Below, piece by piece: positions 9,127-16,491 of a stretch of DNA of 32,617 nt. Every line of letters starts with the position of its first letter. Positions within the stretch are counted from its first letter, which is position 1. The position numbers and the translations under genes are program-made. Where the stretch lies: assembly GCA_024698005.1 (NCBI GenBank), contig JAILRW010000110.1, forward strand, positions 1 to 32,617. Reading direction: 5' to 3'. The DNA comes from Sphaerochaetaceae bacterium (lineage in GTDB: Bacteria > Spirochaetota > Spirochaetia > Sphaerochaetales > Sphaerochaetaceae). The notes under the pieces are model-generated. The model saw only the letters and a program-made list of their open reading frames with translations. It searched no databases and was not told where the DNA came from.

Positions 9127-9436
9127 AGAGATTAGACTTTCTCCTAAACATAACCTTACTGAAGATATGAAGGTAGGTGATTATCTAAAGCTTGTCATTG
9201 AAGATATGATCGAAAAGAGTGGAGAGGAAAGACCTATAATTTTTGAATGGAAAGAGATAGTTGGACCTCTTCTTTATCAGCATGTGAAGATTATTGCTAT
9301 TAAAGGTGAAAAATTGATTGTCAAAGCTGACCATCCATCATTCAGGAGTGCCTTTAAACTTCAGGAGAGAAAAATACTGAAAAAAATTAAGGATTCTTTT
9401 CCATCTTCTAATATAAAATCGATACAAGTATATTGA
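9107..9436 (+). CDS. dciA: DUF721 / DciA-type helicase loader
   Basis: The 109-residue protein has the DUF721 core around G-P-L-L-Y-Q-H-V-K-I-I-A-I-K-G-E-K-L-I-V and H-P-S-F-R-S-A-F-K-L-Q. DUF721 proteins (DciA) interact with the replicative helicase and replace DnaC/DnaI-type loaders in many bacteria. The position directly after recF is the classical one for this family. The ATG lies inside the recF 3' end and is preceded by a purine-rich AAGGAAGGG site. The family call rests on size, context and the short core, so DciA function is inferred. Confidence 0.8.
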   Translation: MQKKPIEEIRLSPKHNLTEDMKVGDYLKLVIEDMIEKSGEERPIIFEWKEIVGPLLYQHVKIIAIKGEKLIVKADHPSFRSAFKLQERKILKKIKDSFPSSNIKSIQVY

Positions 9437-9461
9437 CAGTTTTCCTTATCTTTCTTAAAGT
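9433..9461 (+). promoter_or_regulatory. Sigma70 promoter for rpmH-rnpA
   Basis: A consensus TTGACA (9433-9438), overlapping the dciA stop codon, is followed by a 17-nt spacer and TAAAGT (9456-9461). The rpmH ATG is 74 nt beyond the -10. It is the strongest -35 I found in the window, which suits a ribosomal protein gene. Confidence 0.7.
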
Positions 9462-9535
9462 TACAACTCGGACATTTGTGTCTGCTTTTTTAGAAAAAAA
9501 TCAGCATTCCGATGCGATGATAGTTGGAGAATAAA

Positions 9536-9703
9536 ATGAGTTACAAGGGAAAAAGAACTTACCAGCCAAGTAAGACAAAGAGAACCAGAACATTTGGTTT
9601 CCGTGCTCGCATGGCAACAAAGGGCGGCCGCCTCGTTCTTGCTCGCAGAAGAGCAAAGGGTAGACACTCTCTCACAGTTTCTGATGAGAAGAAGCCTTAC
9701 TAA
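9536..9703 (+). CDS. rpmH: 50S ribosomal protein L34
   Basis: This is a 55-residue basic protein beginning [13 protein letters not shown] and containing [12 protein letters not shown] and the L-A-R-R-R-A-K-G-R motif typical of L34. It has a short C-terminal extension ([10 protein letters not shown]). A GGAG site precedes the ATG. Its use of CGC/CGT and GGC codons differs from its AT-rich neighbours, consistent with high expression. The last 20 nt overlap the likely rnpA start. Confidence 0.97.
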   Translation: MSYKGKRTYQPSKTKRTRTFGFRARMATKGGRLVLARRRAKGRHSLTVSDEKKPY

Positions 9704-10049
9704 GACTGAAATAATAAGAAGACAGCAGGATATAGATCGCATTTTCAAACAGGGTAAAAGATATACCTGTAAGGGAATGCGATTGCTTGCTATAGAGAAT
9801 GAATTAAATTTTGATCGTTTTATTGTCATTCCTGCAAAACATTATGGTAATGCAGTAGAGAGAAATCTACTTAGACGAAGATGCAAAGAAATATTCAGGC
9901 TCTATAAGGGCAGAAGAATGCTGTCAAATGATTCGAATGACAAGACCTTGAAAGGTCGAGATATAGCCTTAGTAGTGTACCCTGGAAAGGTTCTCGATTT
10001 TGCCTTGCTTGAGTCCAACTTACATAATCTGTTGGACAGGCTAAGTTGA
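9684..10049 (+). CDS. rnpA: Ribonuclease P protein component
   Basis: RnpA is the protein subunit that helps RNase P RNA cleave pre-tRNA 5' leaders. From the chosen ATG the protein has 121 residues, a normal length, with the [10 protein letters not shown] motif (60-69) that matches the family RNR signature. The reading frame stays open upstream to 9594, inside rpmH, but the extra 30 residues look unlike RnpA. The ATG at 9684 overlaps the rpmH end by 20 nt and has no Shine-Dalgarno, so translation is probably coupled to rpmH. The rpmH-rnpA-yidC order is classical; no yidD is present in the 90-nt gap that follows. Confidence 0.93.
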   Translation: MRRSLTKTEIIRRQQDIDRIFKQGKRYTCKGMRLLAIENELNFDRFIVIPAKHYGNAVERNLLRRRCKEIFRLYKGRRMLSNDSNDKTLKGRDIALVVYPGKVLDFALLESNLHNLLDRLS

Positions 10050-10139
10050 GAATTTGTTCCCTTTCTCCTCTTTAAGCAGAGTTTCCTATTCACTTTCCAC
10101 AATAATCCACTATAAAGGTTTTTCTTTTAAGGAGAAAAA

Positions 10140-11903
10140 ATGGATAGGAATACCATTTTAGCAATTATTCTTACGGTTATAGTTATCACTGTCGGTATGT
10201 CAGTGCAGACTATGTTTTTTCCAAGTGAGCAGCAGGCATTTCAAACTAAAGAAGGTGAAACAGCAGAAACTGTAGAGGTTCCAGCTGTTTCTTCTGTTAA
10301 TACAGATTCTTTAAATATTATTGCTGTAGGATCTAATTCAGATGCAAAGCCATTTGTAGTAGAGAACGAAGTAATGGTAGTTACTCTCGATCCTAAGGGT
10401 GCATCTGTTGATTCAATAGTGCTTAAGGAGCATAAGGATGGTAAGACTGGCAAGGAAGTCGACCTTTTCTTGAAGGATTCCTCTGATAGTAATGCCTTGA
10501 TGATGTACGCTGATAGCACAGGAGAAAAGGCAATTGATGCTGTCTTTGACTATACAATCAGTGAGACCGATAAACTTACTGTTGTAAAGTTCTCAAAGGA
10601 ATTCGAAAGCAATGGCAAGAAGTTCGAGATTGTAAGACAGTATGCTTTCAGTAAGGGAAGTGAATATCTCTTCCAGACCTCTGTTACATTCAACTCTCTT
10701 GATGGAAGTGCTCTTCCAATGGATCACTACACAATTGGTGTAGAACCACAGGTTGGTCCAACTTTCCAGACTCTCAATGGAAACTATGACTATAGAAGAG
10801 CTTACTACTCACTCGATGGAAAGAATTCAAAGAAGAATGTAAATCTCAAAAAAGACTACTTCCTGCTTGAAAACAATGTAGATTGGGTATCTACAGCAGG
10901 TAAGTACTTCTCTGTAGTTTTGGTACCACAGGATGGTGCTAACTACTCTACATACTTTGCTCAGAATACTGATGATGCAACAGTTAGTCAGATCAACTCC
11001 TTCTTCATGACAAGAAAGGGTCTTTCTGGTTCTTCTATAACTGATGTATATAGCGTATACGGTGGTCCTCGAATCTCTGAGACACTCAATAGATACGACC
11101 TTGCAAATGACAATGTATTTGGACTTTCTAACCTCCACCTCAACAAGACCATGGATACTTCTTCCTGGTTTGGTTGGTTAGAGACAATCCTGAAGTTTGT
11201 TCTTAACTTCTTCTATAAGTTCATTCCAAACTATGGTGTTGCAATTATTCTCCTCACACTTCTTATAAAGCTTCTTGTTCATCCTCTTACAAAGAAGAGT
11301 ATGGATAGTACTGCTAAGATGTCTGCTCTCGGTCCAAAGACAAAAGAGCTTCAGGAGAAGTACAAGGATGATCCACAGCAGCTCAATATTGCAATGTCAA
11401 AGCTTTACAAGGAAGAGGGAATCAACCCAATGGGGTCATGTCTCCCAATGCTTATTCAGTTCCCTGTATTGCTTGCAATGTATGGCCTTTTGAACAACCA
11501 CTTCGAATTGAGAGGTGCTATGTTCATCCCAGGTTGGATTACAGACCTTTCTGTTCCTGAAACCATCTTTACACTTCCATTCTATATTCCACTTATTGGA
11601 AATCAGATTCATCTGCTTCCAATCCTCTATACTGCTTCAATGATCTTCTCAATGAAGATTACACAGTCTGGACAGCCATCACAACCAGGTCAGGAAAGCA
11701 CAATGAAGTTTATGACCTATGGTATGCCAATTATCTTCTTCTTTGTTCTTTACAATGCACCATCAGGTCTTCTCCTCTATTGGTCAGTAATGAACGTTCT
11801 TTCTGTTGGACAGCAGATATTTGTAAACAATAAAAAGAAGGCAGAGATAAAAGCTAATAAGGCTGATGGTTCTAACACCATAAAGTTCAAGAAGAATAAG
11901 TGA
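10140..11903 (+). CDS. yidC: Membrane protein insertase YidC
   Basis: YidC inserts and folds inner-membrane proteins, alone or with SecYEG. The 587 residues start with a membrane anchor (about 5-26), followed by a large extracytoplasmic domain (about 60-345) of the Gram-negative type. The conserved YidC/Oxa1 five-helix core spans about 350-565, including a substrate-loop region with P-K-T-K-E-L-Q-E-K-Y-K-D and G-C-L-P-M-L-I-Q-F-P-V. A basic tail ends the protein, as expected for ribosome contact. AAGGAG lies just before the ATG. jag follows after 10 nt, so the two are likely co-transcribed. Confidence 0.97.
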   Translation: MDRNTILAIILTVIVITVGMSVQTMFFPSEQQAFQTKEGETAETVEVPAVSSVNTDSLNIIAVGSNSDAKPFVVENEVMVVTLDPKGASVDSIVLKEHKDGKTGKEVDLFLKDSSDSNALMMYADSTGEKAIDAVFDYTISETDKLTVVKFSKEFESNGKKFEIVRQYAFSKGSEYLFQTSVTFNSLDGSALPMDHYTIGVEPQVGPTFQTLNGNYDYRRAYYSLDGKNSKKNVNLKKDYFLLENNVDWVSTAGKYFSVVLVPQDGANYSTYFAQNTDDATVSQINSFFMTRKGLSGSSITDVYSVYGGPRISETLNRYDLANDNVFGLSNLHLNKTMDTSSWFGWLETILKFVLNFFYKFIPNYGVAIILLTLLIKLLVHPLTKKSMDSTAKMSALGPKTKELQEKYKDDPQQLNIAMSKLYKEEGINPMGSCLPMLIQFPVLLAMYGLLNNHFELRGAMFIPGWITDLSVPETIFTLPFYIPLIGNQIHLLPILYTASMIFSMKITQSGQPSQPGQESTMKFMTYGMPIIFFFVLYNAPSGLLLYWSVMNVLSVGQQIFVNNKKKAEIKANKADGSNTIKFKKNK

Positions 11904-11913
11904 GAGGCGGAAA

Positions 11914-12612
11914 ATGACTAAGGAATTTGAAGCAAGAACAGAATCAGAAGCCATTCAGAAGGCTGTAGACCAGCTTGGTATCGATAGAAATAGCTTTGAT
12001 GTTGAGATTATCAAGAGTGAAAAGAAAGGTTTCTTCCACAAGGGTAGTGTTACTATTCGTGTACATGTAAAGGGAATCGAGCTCGAAGAAGAGTCAAACA
12101 ATGAGGATAGCCTCGAAGAGATGAGCGACAGAATGGTTCCAGGTCAGATCCTTGAGCCAGAAAGTGAAAACGAGGAGAAGATTCTTGAGTTCACAAAAAA
12201 GCTGCTTTCCAAAATGGGCTATAAAGCTGATGTAAGCATCAACTTCAGAAGAGATAGCAAGATTGGTTTAAATATTGAAAGTGACCATTCTGCAATAATC
12301 ATTGGAAGAAAAGGCAAGAACCTTGATGCAATTCAGCTTATCGTCAATGTTTTTGCAGGTAATCTGGATAGTGACTACAAGATCATTATTGATAGTGAGA
12401 ACTATCGTATGAGGCACGAAGAGATGATAATTCGCTCTGCATTCAAGGTAGCAGAGGGGGTTAGAAGATCAGGCAGAAGCAAGCTTCTTGAACCAATGAA
12501 TCCATTCGAAAGAAGACTTGTACACACAGCACTCAATGACTTTGAAGGAGTAGAGACCAAGAGTGAAGGTGAAGGCCTTTACAAGCAGGTAAGAGTTATT
12601 CCTGTTCGCTAA
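11914..12612 (+). CDS. jag: Jag / KhpB RNA-binding protein
   Basis: The 232-residue protein shows three domains in order: Jag-N (about 1-52, with K-S-E-K-K-G-F-F), a KH domain with G-R-K-G-K-N-L-D-A-I (131-140), and a C-terminal R3H domain (about 170-232) with R-R-L-V-H-T-A-L. An acidic linker (about 56-90) joins the first two. Family members bind RNA and influence cell division and envelope processes in Gram-positives; the role in this organism is not known from sequence. It follows yidC at 10 nt, the usual pairing, and ends in a strong terminator. Confidence 0.93.
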   Translation: MTKEFEARTESEAIQKAVDQLGIDRNSFDVEIIKSEKKGFFHKGSVTIRVHVKGIELEEESNNEDSLEEMSDRMVPGQILEPESENEEKILEFTKKLLSKMGYKADVSINFRRDSKIGLNIESDHSAIIIGRKGKNLDAIQLIVNVFAGNLDSDYKIIIDSENYRMRHEEMIIRSAFKVAEGVRRSGRSKLLEPMNPFERRLVHTALNDFEGVETKSEGEGLYKQVRVIPVR

Positions 12613-12631
12613 GTGTTAACCTTATCTAAAT

Positions 12632-12664
12632 AAGATCCCGAGAAACACTCTTGGGATCTTTTTT
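12632..12664 (+). terminator. Rho-independent terminator after jag
   Basis: An 11-bp stem (12632-12642 with 12650-12660, one G-U pair) with a 7-nt loop is followed by T residues to 12664. It closes the plus-strand origin operon. Confidence 0.9.
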
Positions 12665-12722
12665 ATTGCTTGCCTTTTTCTGATAATATAGTTTTATTAG
12701 AAATATATGGAGGATAACAAAC

Positions 12723-12998
12723 ATGGAAGAAAATAGAAATAATATTGGAACAACTCCACTTGTTTTGGGCATCATGTCAGTAATCTTCTCTTTGACCTTT
12801 TCTAGGTTGATTGGACTAATCTTGGGAATTATTGCAATAGTTAAGGGTTCTAAATATAGGAATGTAGACAACGATGCTAAAGCTGGTTGGATTCTAGGAA
12901 TAATAGGCGTAGTTCTTTCCGGAGCTATTGTTTTTCTTGTTCTTTTATTCTTTATGTTGTTTACAATACCAATGGCAATTCCATTCTTCTGGTTCTAG
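12723..12998 (+). CDS. Small DUF4190-like membrane protein
   Basis: This is a 91-residue protein with two hydrophobic segments (about 12-42 and 55-90) separated by a polar turn (K-G-S-K-Y-R-N-V-D-N-D-A-K). The pattern P-L-V-L-G-I-M-S-V-I ... G-L-I-L-G-I-I-A-I-V-K-G and G-W-I-L-G-I-I-G-V-V resembles DUF4190, a domain of unknown function in small membrane proteins. A GGAGG site lies about 9 nt before the ATG and a hairpin terminator follows, so it is a separate single-gene unit. No function can be assigned. Confidence 0.8.
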   Translation: MEENRNNIGTTPLVLGIMSVIFSLTFSRLIGLILGIIAIVKGSKYRNVDNDAKAGWILGIIGVVLSGAIVFLVLLFFMLFTIPMAIPFFWF

Positions 12999-13004
12999 AT
13001 TAAT

Positions 13005-13031
13005 AAGGGAGGCTTAAATAGCCTCCCTTTT
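13005..13031. terminator. Hairpin terminator between convergent genes
   Basis: A perfect 9-bp GC-rich stem (13005-13013 with 13021-13029) with a 7-nt loop lies between the small membrane gene (plus) and the PfkB kinase gene (minus). T residues follow on plus and a weaker T/A run follows on minus, so it may terminate both transcripts. Confidence 0.8.
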
Positions 13032-13034
13032 ACA

Positions 13035-14027
13035 TTAGAAGTAAGTTTTTAATATGTGTTCTCTAACTTCTTTGCTCTTTTCTTTAGAGAACTGAGCTCC
13101 CATCTGACTTATTATCTCACCTGCAAGGTACGAAGCAATCATTCCACACTTCTCAATAGGAAGACCATTTACATAACCGAACAGGAAGCCTGCTGCGTAA
13201 GTGTCTCCAGCTCCTGTTGTATCTACAGGAGTAGACTTGCCCTGCATAGGAATTTCAGTTATTTTTCCATTTTCACAGGTAAATGAGCCTCGCTTACCAT
13301 TCTTTACAACAGCAATGCTACAGATCTTACCAAGCTTCTTGCAGCACTCGTAAGCTTCATATTTGTCAAAAAGTTGGCGAGCTTCTGAATTGTTGGCAAA
13401 TACTATATCACAGTGATTCTTGATAAGTTCTATAAATTCGTCTCTATAACGGCCAACAGCAAATGGATCTGCAACATCAAAAGCAACCTTTATATTGTTT
13501 TCTGTGCAGTACTTCAGGACCTTTCTAATCGCACTCTTCTGTTCCTTTGTATCCCACATATAGCCTGTAAAATAAAAGAGGGAAGCTTTTGAGACTGATT
13601 CAAGATTTACATCATTCTCATCATATAGGTGGTTTGCTCCCAGGAAGGTGTTCATAGTCCTTTCTCTATCTTCAGAAAGCAGAATTACTGATGTACCTGT
13701 TGGTTCATCCTTTCCCACCAGTTCATCTCTTACTCCTGTTTCCTTGAGCTTTTTCCTGTATTCATCTGCAAGGTCGTCCTTACCAAGTCCTCCAGCAATA
13801 GTTGTCTGGATTCCTAAAGAGCAGAGGGTTACCATTGTATTTGGAGCTGAGCCTCCAGGAAGATATACAAGATCTTTGTTCTTGAGATAATCGATAAGAA
13901 TTCTATGTCTTGTCTTGTCTATAAGATGCATAGTTCCCTTGTGAAGGGAAAGCTTTTCGAGATCCGCATCTGTAACAGTTGCGAGAATGTCTATAAGAGG
14001 ATTGCCTATTCCGTATACTTCTGCCAT
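13035..14027 (-). CDS. PfkB-family kinase, adenosine-kinase-like
   Basis: This is a sugar/nucleoside kinase of the PfkB (ribokinase) family. From the ATG at 14027 it has 330 residues. The N-terminal G-I-G-N-P-L-I-D-I and G-G-S-A-P-N-T (58-64) form the substrate site. The C-terminal D-T-T-G-A-G-D (269-275) carries the catalytic Asp (D275). The N-P-L-I-D and G-G-S-A-x-N-T wording is close to adenosine kinases, so adenosine is my best guess; inosine or a sugar is possible. The frame is open upstream to a TTG at 14066, but the protein similarity and a promoter ending 6 nt before 14027 favour the ATG. There is no Shine-Dalgarno. It is divergent from murA. Confidence 0.85.
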   Translation of the reverse strand: MAEVYGIGNPLIDILATVTDADLEKLSLHKGTMHLIDKTRHRILIDYLKNKDLVYLPGGSAPNTMVTLCSLGIQTTIAGGLGKDDLADEYRKKLKETGVRDELVGKDEPTGTSVILLSEDRERTMNTFLGANHLYDENDVNLESVSKASLFYFTGYMWDTKEQKSAIRKVLKYCTENNIKVAFDVADPFAVGRYRDEFIELIKNHCDIVFANNSEARQLFDKYEAYECCKKLGKICSIAVVKNGKRGSFTCENGKITEIPMQGKSTPVDTTGAGDTYAAGFLFGYVNGLPIEKCGMIASYLAGEIISQMGAQFSKEKSKEVREHILKTYF

Positions 14028-14033
14028 ATGAAA

Positions 14034-14062
14034 AGTATAAACGCTAATGTTGAATCTAACAA
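14034..14062 (-). promoter_or_regulatory. Promoter for a leaderless PfkB kinase mRNA
   Basis: On the minus strand TTGTTA (14057-14062), a 17-nt spacer and TATACT (14034-14039) end exactly 6 nt before the ATG at 14027. Transcription starting at the usual distance from the -10 would begin at or next to the A of the ATG, giving a leaderless mRNA. No ribosome site is present. Confidence 0.6.
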
Positions 14063-14095
14063 ACAACGAATAGAGAAAAATAAAAATTGTTGTGT

Positions 14096-14101
14096 TATTC
14101 T
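14096..14101 (+). promoter_or_regulatory. Candidate -10 for leaderless murA
   Basis: TATTCT ends 6 nt before the murA ATG at 14108, the same distance as for the divergent kinase gene. The -35 at 17 nt (GAGAAA) is poor. No Shine-Dalgarno precedes the ATG. Confidence 0.4.
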
Positions 14102-14107
14102 TTATCC

Positions 14108-15397
14108 ATGGGACGTTACATAGTAAAAGGCGGAAAGCGATTAAGTGGAGAGATAAGAATCAGCGGAAACAAGAATGCTGCTCTTCCTTGTATTGCAGCT
14201 ACATTGCTTACTGATGAAAAAGTCCACCTTGATAACATCCCAGACATCCTAGATGTAAGAGTCATGAAGCACCTGCTTGAAGAGCTAGGTTCAGAGATTG
14301 ATGGAAATAATTTTGTATCACATGTGCATTTCAATGGTCTTTCTGAGAACCTTGTTGATAGTGTAAGAGGTTCTATTCTTCTTGTAGGTCCCCTTCTAGC
14401 CAGAGGTGAAAAACTGGTAATTCCTCCACCAGGGGGAGATGTAATTGGGCTCAGGCGCCTTGATACTCATTTTATCGGTCTTACAGCTCTTGGGGCTGAA
14501 TGTGTTGTAAATAAGGATGGCTATCTTACTATAAGTGCTGACGCACCTCTAGTAGGAAATGATATCTTTCTTGATGAAGCTTCAGTAACAGCAACTGAAA
14601 ATGTAATCATGGCTGCAGTACTTGCAGAAGGCACGAGTACTATCTATAACTGTGCCTGTGAGCCTCATGTTCAGGATCTATGCAAAATGCTGGTTTCTAT
14701 GGGTGCAAAGATTGAAGGTATTGGCTCCAATCTACTTACTATAGAAGGGCAAGAAAGCCTTCATGGAACAAATTATACAATTGGTTCTGATTATATGGAG
14801 CTTGGCTCTTTTATTGGCCTTGCTGCTGTTACAGGAGGGGATATTCTTCTTACCAATGTAGATACTACATTCCTAAGGCCAATAGAGCTTGGATTCGAAA
14901 AGTTAGGTATTTCTCTTGATATAAAGAAGGATAGTGTCTATGTACCAGCCTCTCAGAGAAGGATTATCCAGAAGACCTATCTTGGTAATACTAACAAACT
15001 TGACGATGCTCCATGGCCAGGCTTTCCTGCAGACCTTCTATCAATAATGACAGTAACTGCAACACAGATGTATGGCTCCATTTTGATTCACGAGAAGATG
15101 TTTGAATCCAGGATGTACTTTATCGATTATCTTATCCGTCTTGGTGCTGATATCATACTCTGTGACCCACACAGAGCAGTTGTAAAAGGAAAGACTATTT
15201 TACACTCAGGTGTAGTTACCAGCCCTGACGTTAGAGCAGGTATGGCCTTGGTAATTGCAGCGCTATGTGCCGATGGTGTAAGCGTTATTGAAAATATAGA
15301 ACAGATAGAAAGAGGCTATGAAAATCTGCTTGGAAAGTTGAGAAGCATTGGTGCTGAAATTTCTGAGAATTTAGAAGATTTAAACAGTTTAAATTGA
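14108..15397 (+). CDS. murA: UDP-GlcNAc 1-carboxyvinyltransferase MurA
   Basis: MurA transfers enolpyruvate from PEP to UDP-N-acetylglucosamine, the first committed step of peptidoglycan synthesis. From the ATG at 14108 it has 429 residues, a normal length; the frame is open to a TTG at 14087 but the family N-terminus begins here. The S-G-N-K-N-A-A-L-P motif (19-27) is intact. In the active-site loop P-P-P-G-G-D-V-I-G-L-R the usual cysteine (Cys115 in E. coli) is Asp111. MurA enzymes with Asp here, as in Mycobacterium, Chlamydia and Borrelia, are active and not alkylated by fosfomycin. No Shine-Dalgarno is seen. Confidence 0.97.
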   Translation: MGRYIVKGGKRLSGEIRISGNKNAALPCIAATLLTDEKVHLDNIPDILDVRVMKHLLEELGSEIDGNNFVSHVHFNGLSENLVDSVRGSILLVGPLLARGEKLVIPPPGGDVIGLRRLDTHFIGLTALGAECVVNKDGYLTISADAPLVGNDIFLDEASVTATENVIMAAVLAEGTSTIYNCACEPHVQDLCKMLVSMGAKIEGIGSNLLTIEGQESLHGTNYTIGSDYMELGSFIGLAAVTGGDILLTNVDTTFLRPIELGFEKLGISLDIKKDSVYVPASQRRIIQKTYLGNTNKLDDAPWPGFPADLLSIMTVTATQMYGSILIHEKMFESRMYFIDYLIRLGADIILCDPHRAVVKGKTILHSGVVTSPDVRAGMALVIAALCADGVSVIENIEQIERGYENLLGKLRSIGAEISENLEDLNSLN

Positions 15398-15744
15398 GTT
15401 TTCCACAACAAATAAAATTAAATGTTGAAAACTATGTAACAAGTAACTAATACTTATGATTTCTTCTTTATAATTACAATATAAATAAATTTGTATAAAT
15501 CAATTTATTGTAAAGATTTATTTAAATGTTATGATATTTGTTTTTCATTAAAAATTATATAAGTTTTAGACAAAAATTATTAGGTAAGAAGTCTAAAAAA
15601 AGGTTGTTGAAAACCTACTTTTCAACAGGTTTTCAACAGTAATAATTAACTTTGGGAATAACTCGATATTTCTTGTTTATAACGTGAATTATTCTTGTTT
15701 AAAACTGTTTTCACACAAATTTTGTTATCAATATTACAGAAAAC
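15398..15744. promoter_or_regulatory. AT-rich gap with second DnaA-box cluster
   Basis: This 347-nt gap lies between convergent genes (murA plus, rsmE minus), so it needs no promoters. It contains TTTTCCACA at 15399-15407, TGTTGAAAA at 15423-15431 and 15605-15613, and TTTTCAACA at 15619-15627 and 15630-15638. The last two are spaced 11 bp start to start, similar to the 12-bp pitch in the dnaA-dnaN repeat. Long A+T runs (about 15460-15600) separate the two groups. It may be part of the origin, a second initiation site, or a DnaA-titrating or reactivating site; that choice is inference. Confidence 0.6.
15605..15638. repeat. Inverted repeat of DnaA boxes, possible rsmE terminator
   Basis: Two perfect 12-nt arms (15605-15616 and 15627-15638) flank a 10-nt loop; each arm contains one TTTTCAACA box. 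Read on the minus strand, the hairpin is followed after 3 nt by seven T residues (complement of 15595-15601), so it could also end the ctp-rsmE transcript. Confidence 0.6.
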
Positions 15745-16491
15745 CTAACGAGCTTCTGACATACTTTCAATGGCTCCTACAGCATATATTCCTGCTGTTT
15801 CTGCTCTGAGTATATTTGTTGGCAGAAGAGCTGTTCTTGCTCCTCTGTTTTCAAGAAGCTCACACTCTTCATCAGAAAGGCCTCCCTCGCTTCCAACTAT
15901 TATGGAAACAGAAGAGTAGGAGGAGTTTGAAAGAAGTCTTCCGATGGTTTGAGTTTTTTCTCTTTTGCTCTGGTGAAGGATTATTCTAAGCTCGTCCTTT
16001 TTGATTTCAGGAAGATTATCGATGGATATTACTTCATCAAGAGAAGCTCGAGTGAGAGAGCCACTCTGCTGAACAGCTTCCTTCATGATTGTCTCGAGTC
16101 TTTCTCTCTCGTGATCTGTAAAATCCTTTTCTTGTGTATACTGGCTTTTTATGAAGATAACAGATTCAACGCCTGCTTCTGTGAGCATACGTAGAATGGT
16201 CTCATTCTTCTTTCCCTTGCAAAGGCACTGATAGACAGTTATGGGAATTATCTTATCTGTGAATGCAGATAGATGGTCGAGAAGAGTATCTTCAGGATTA
16301 TCAGTTCTTTCTACAGCAAGGGTATTTTCATCGATGATCGTTGCTTTATAGTAGAGACCTTCAAGATCTTTGGCCGTGAAGGATTCTCCTACAGAGAGAC
16401 GCAGTACTTTTATGAGATACTGTCTATCTCTCTTTTTTAGTGTGTAGGTCGTCTCTCCTGTAAAGCTTTTATCAAATAGGAATACTCTCAT
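15745..16491 (-). CDS. rsmE: 16S rRNA m3U1498 methyltransferase RsmE
   Basis: RsmE is a SPOUT (trefoil-knot) enzyme that methylates U1498 of 16S rRNA using S-adenosylmethionine. The 248 residues have the N-terminal PUA-like part (R-V-F-L-F ... H/Y-L-I-K-V-L-R-L) and the C-terminal knot with G-S-E-G-G-L-S-D-E-E (200-209) and L-R-A-E-T-A (228-233). The ATG overlaps the stop of the upstream protease gene by 4 nt (ATGA), which indicates translational coupling. Confidence 0.95.
   Translation of the reverse strand: MRVFLFDKSFTGETTYTLKKRDRQYLIKVLRLSVGESFTAKDLEGLYYKATIIDENTLAVERTDNPEDTLLDHLSAFTDKIIPITVYQCLCKGKKNETILRMLTEAGVESVIFIKSQYTQEKDFTDHERERLETIMKEAVQQSGSLTRASLDEVISIDNLPEIKKDELRIILHQSKREKTQTIGRLLSNSSYSSVSIIVGSEGGLSDEECELLENRGARTALLPTNILRAETAGIYAVGAIESMSEAR

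Noticed and set aside
10050-10139. yidD between rnpA and yidC
   Set aside because: The 90-nt gap is too short and has no matching open frame.
14028-14066. TTG start giving a 343-residue PfkB kinase
   Set aside because: The extra 13 residues lie upstream of the family N-terminus, and the promoter -10 falls inside them; the ATG at 14027 fits better.
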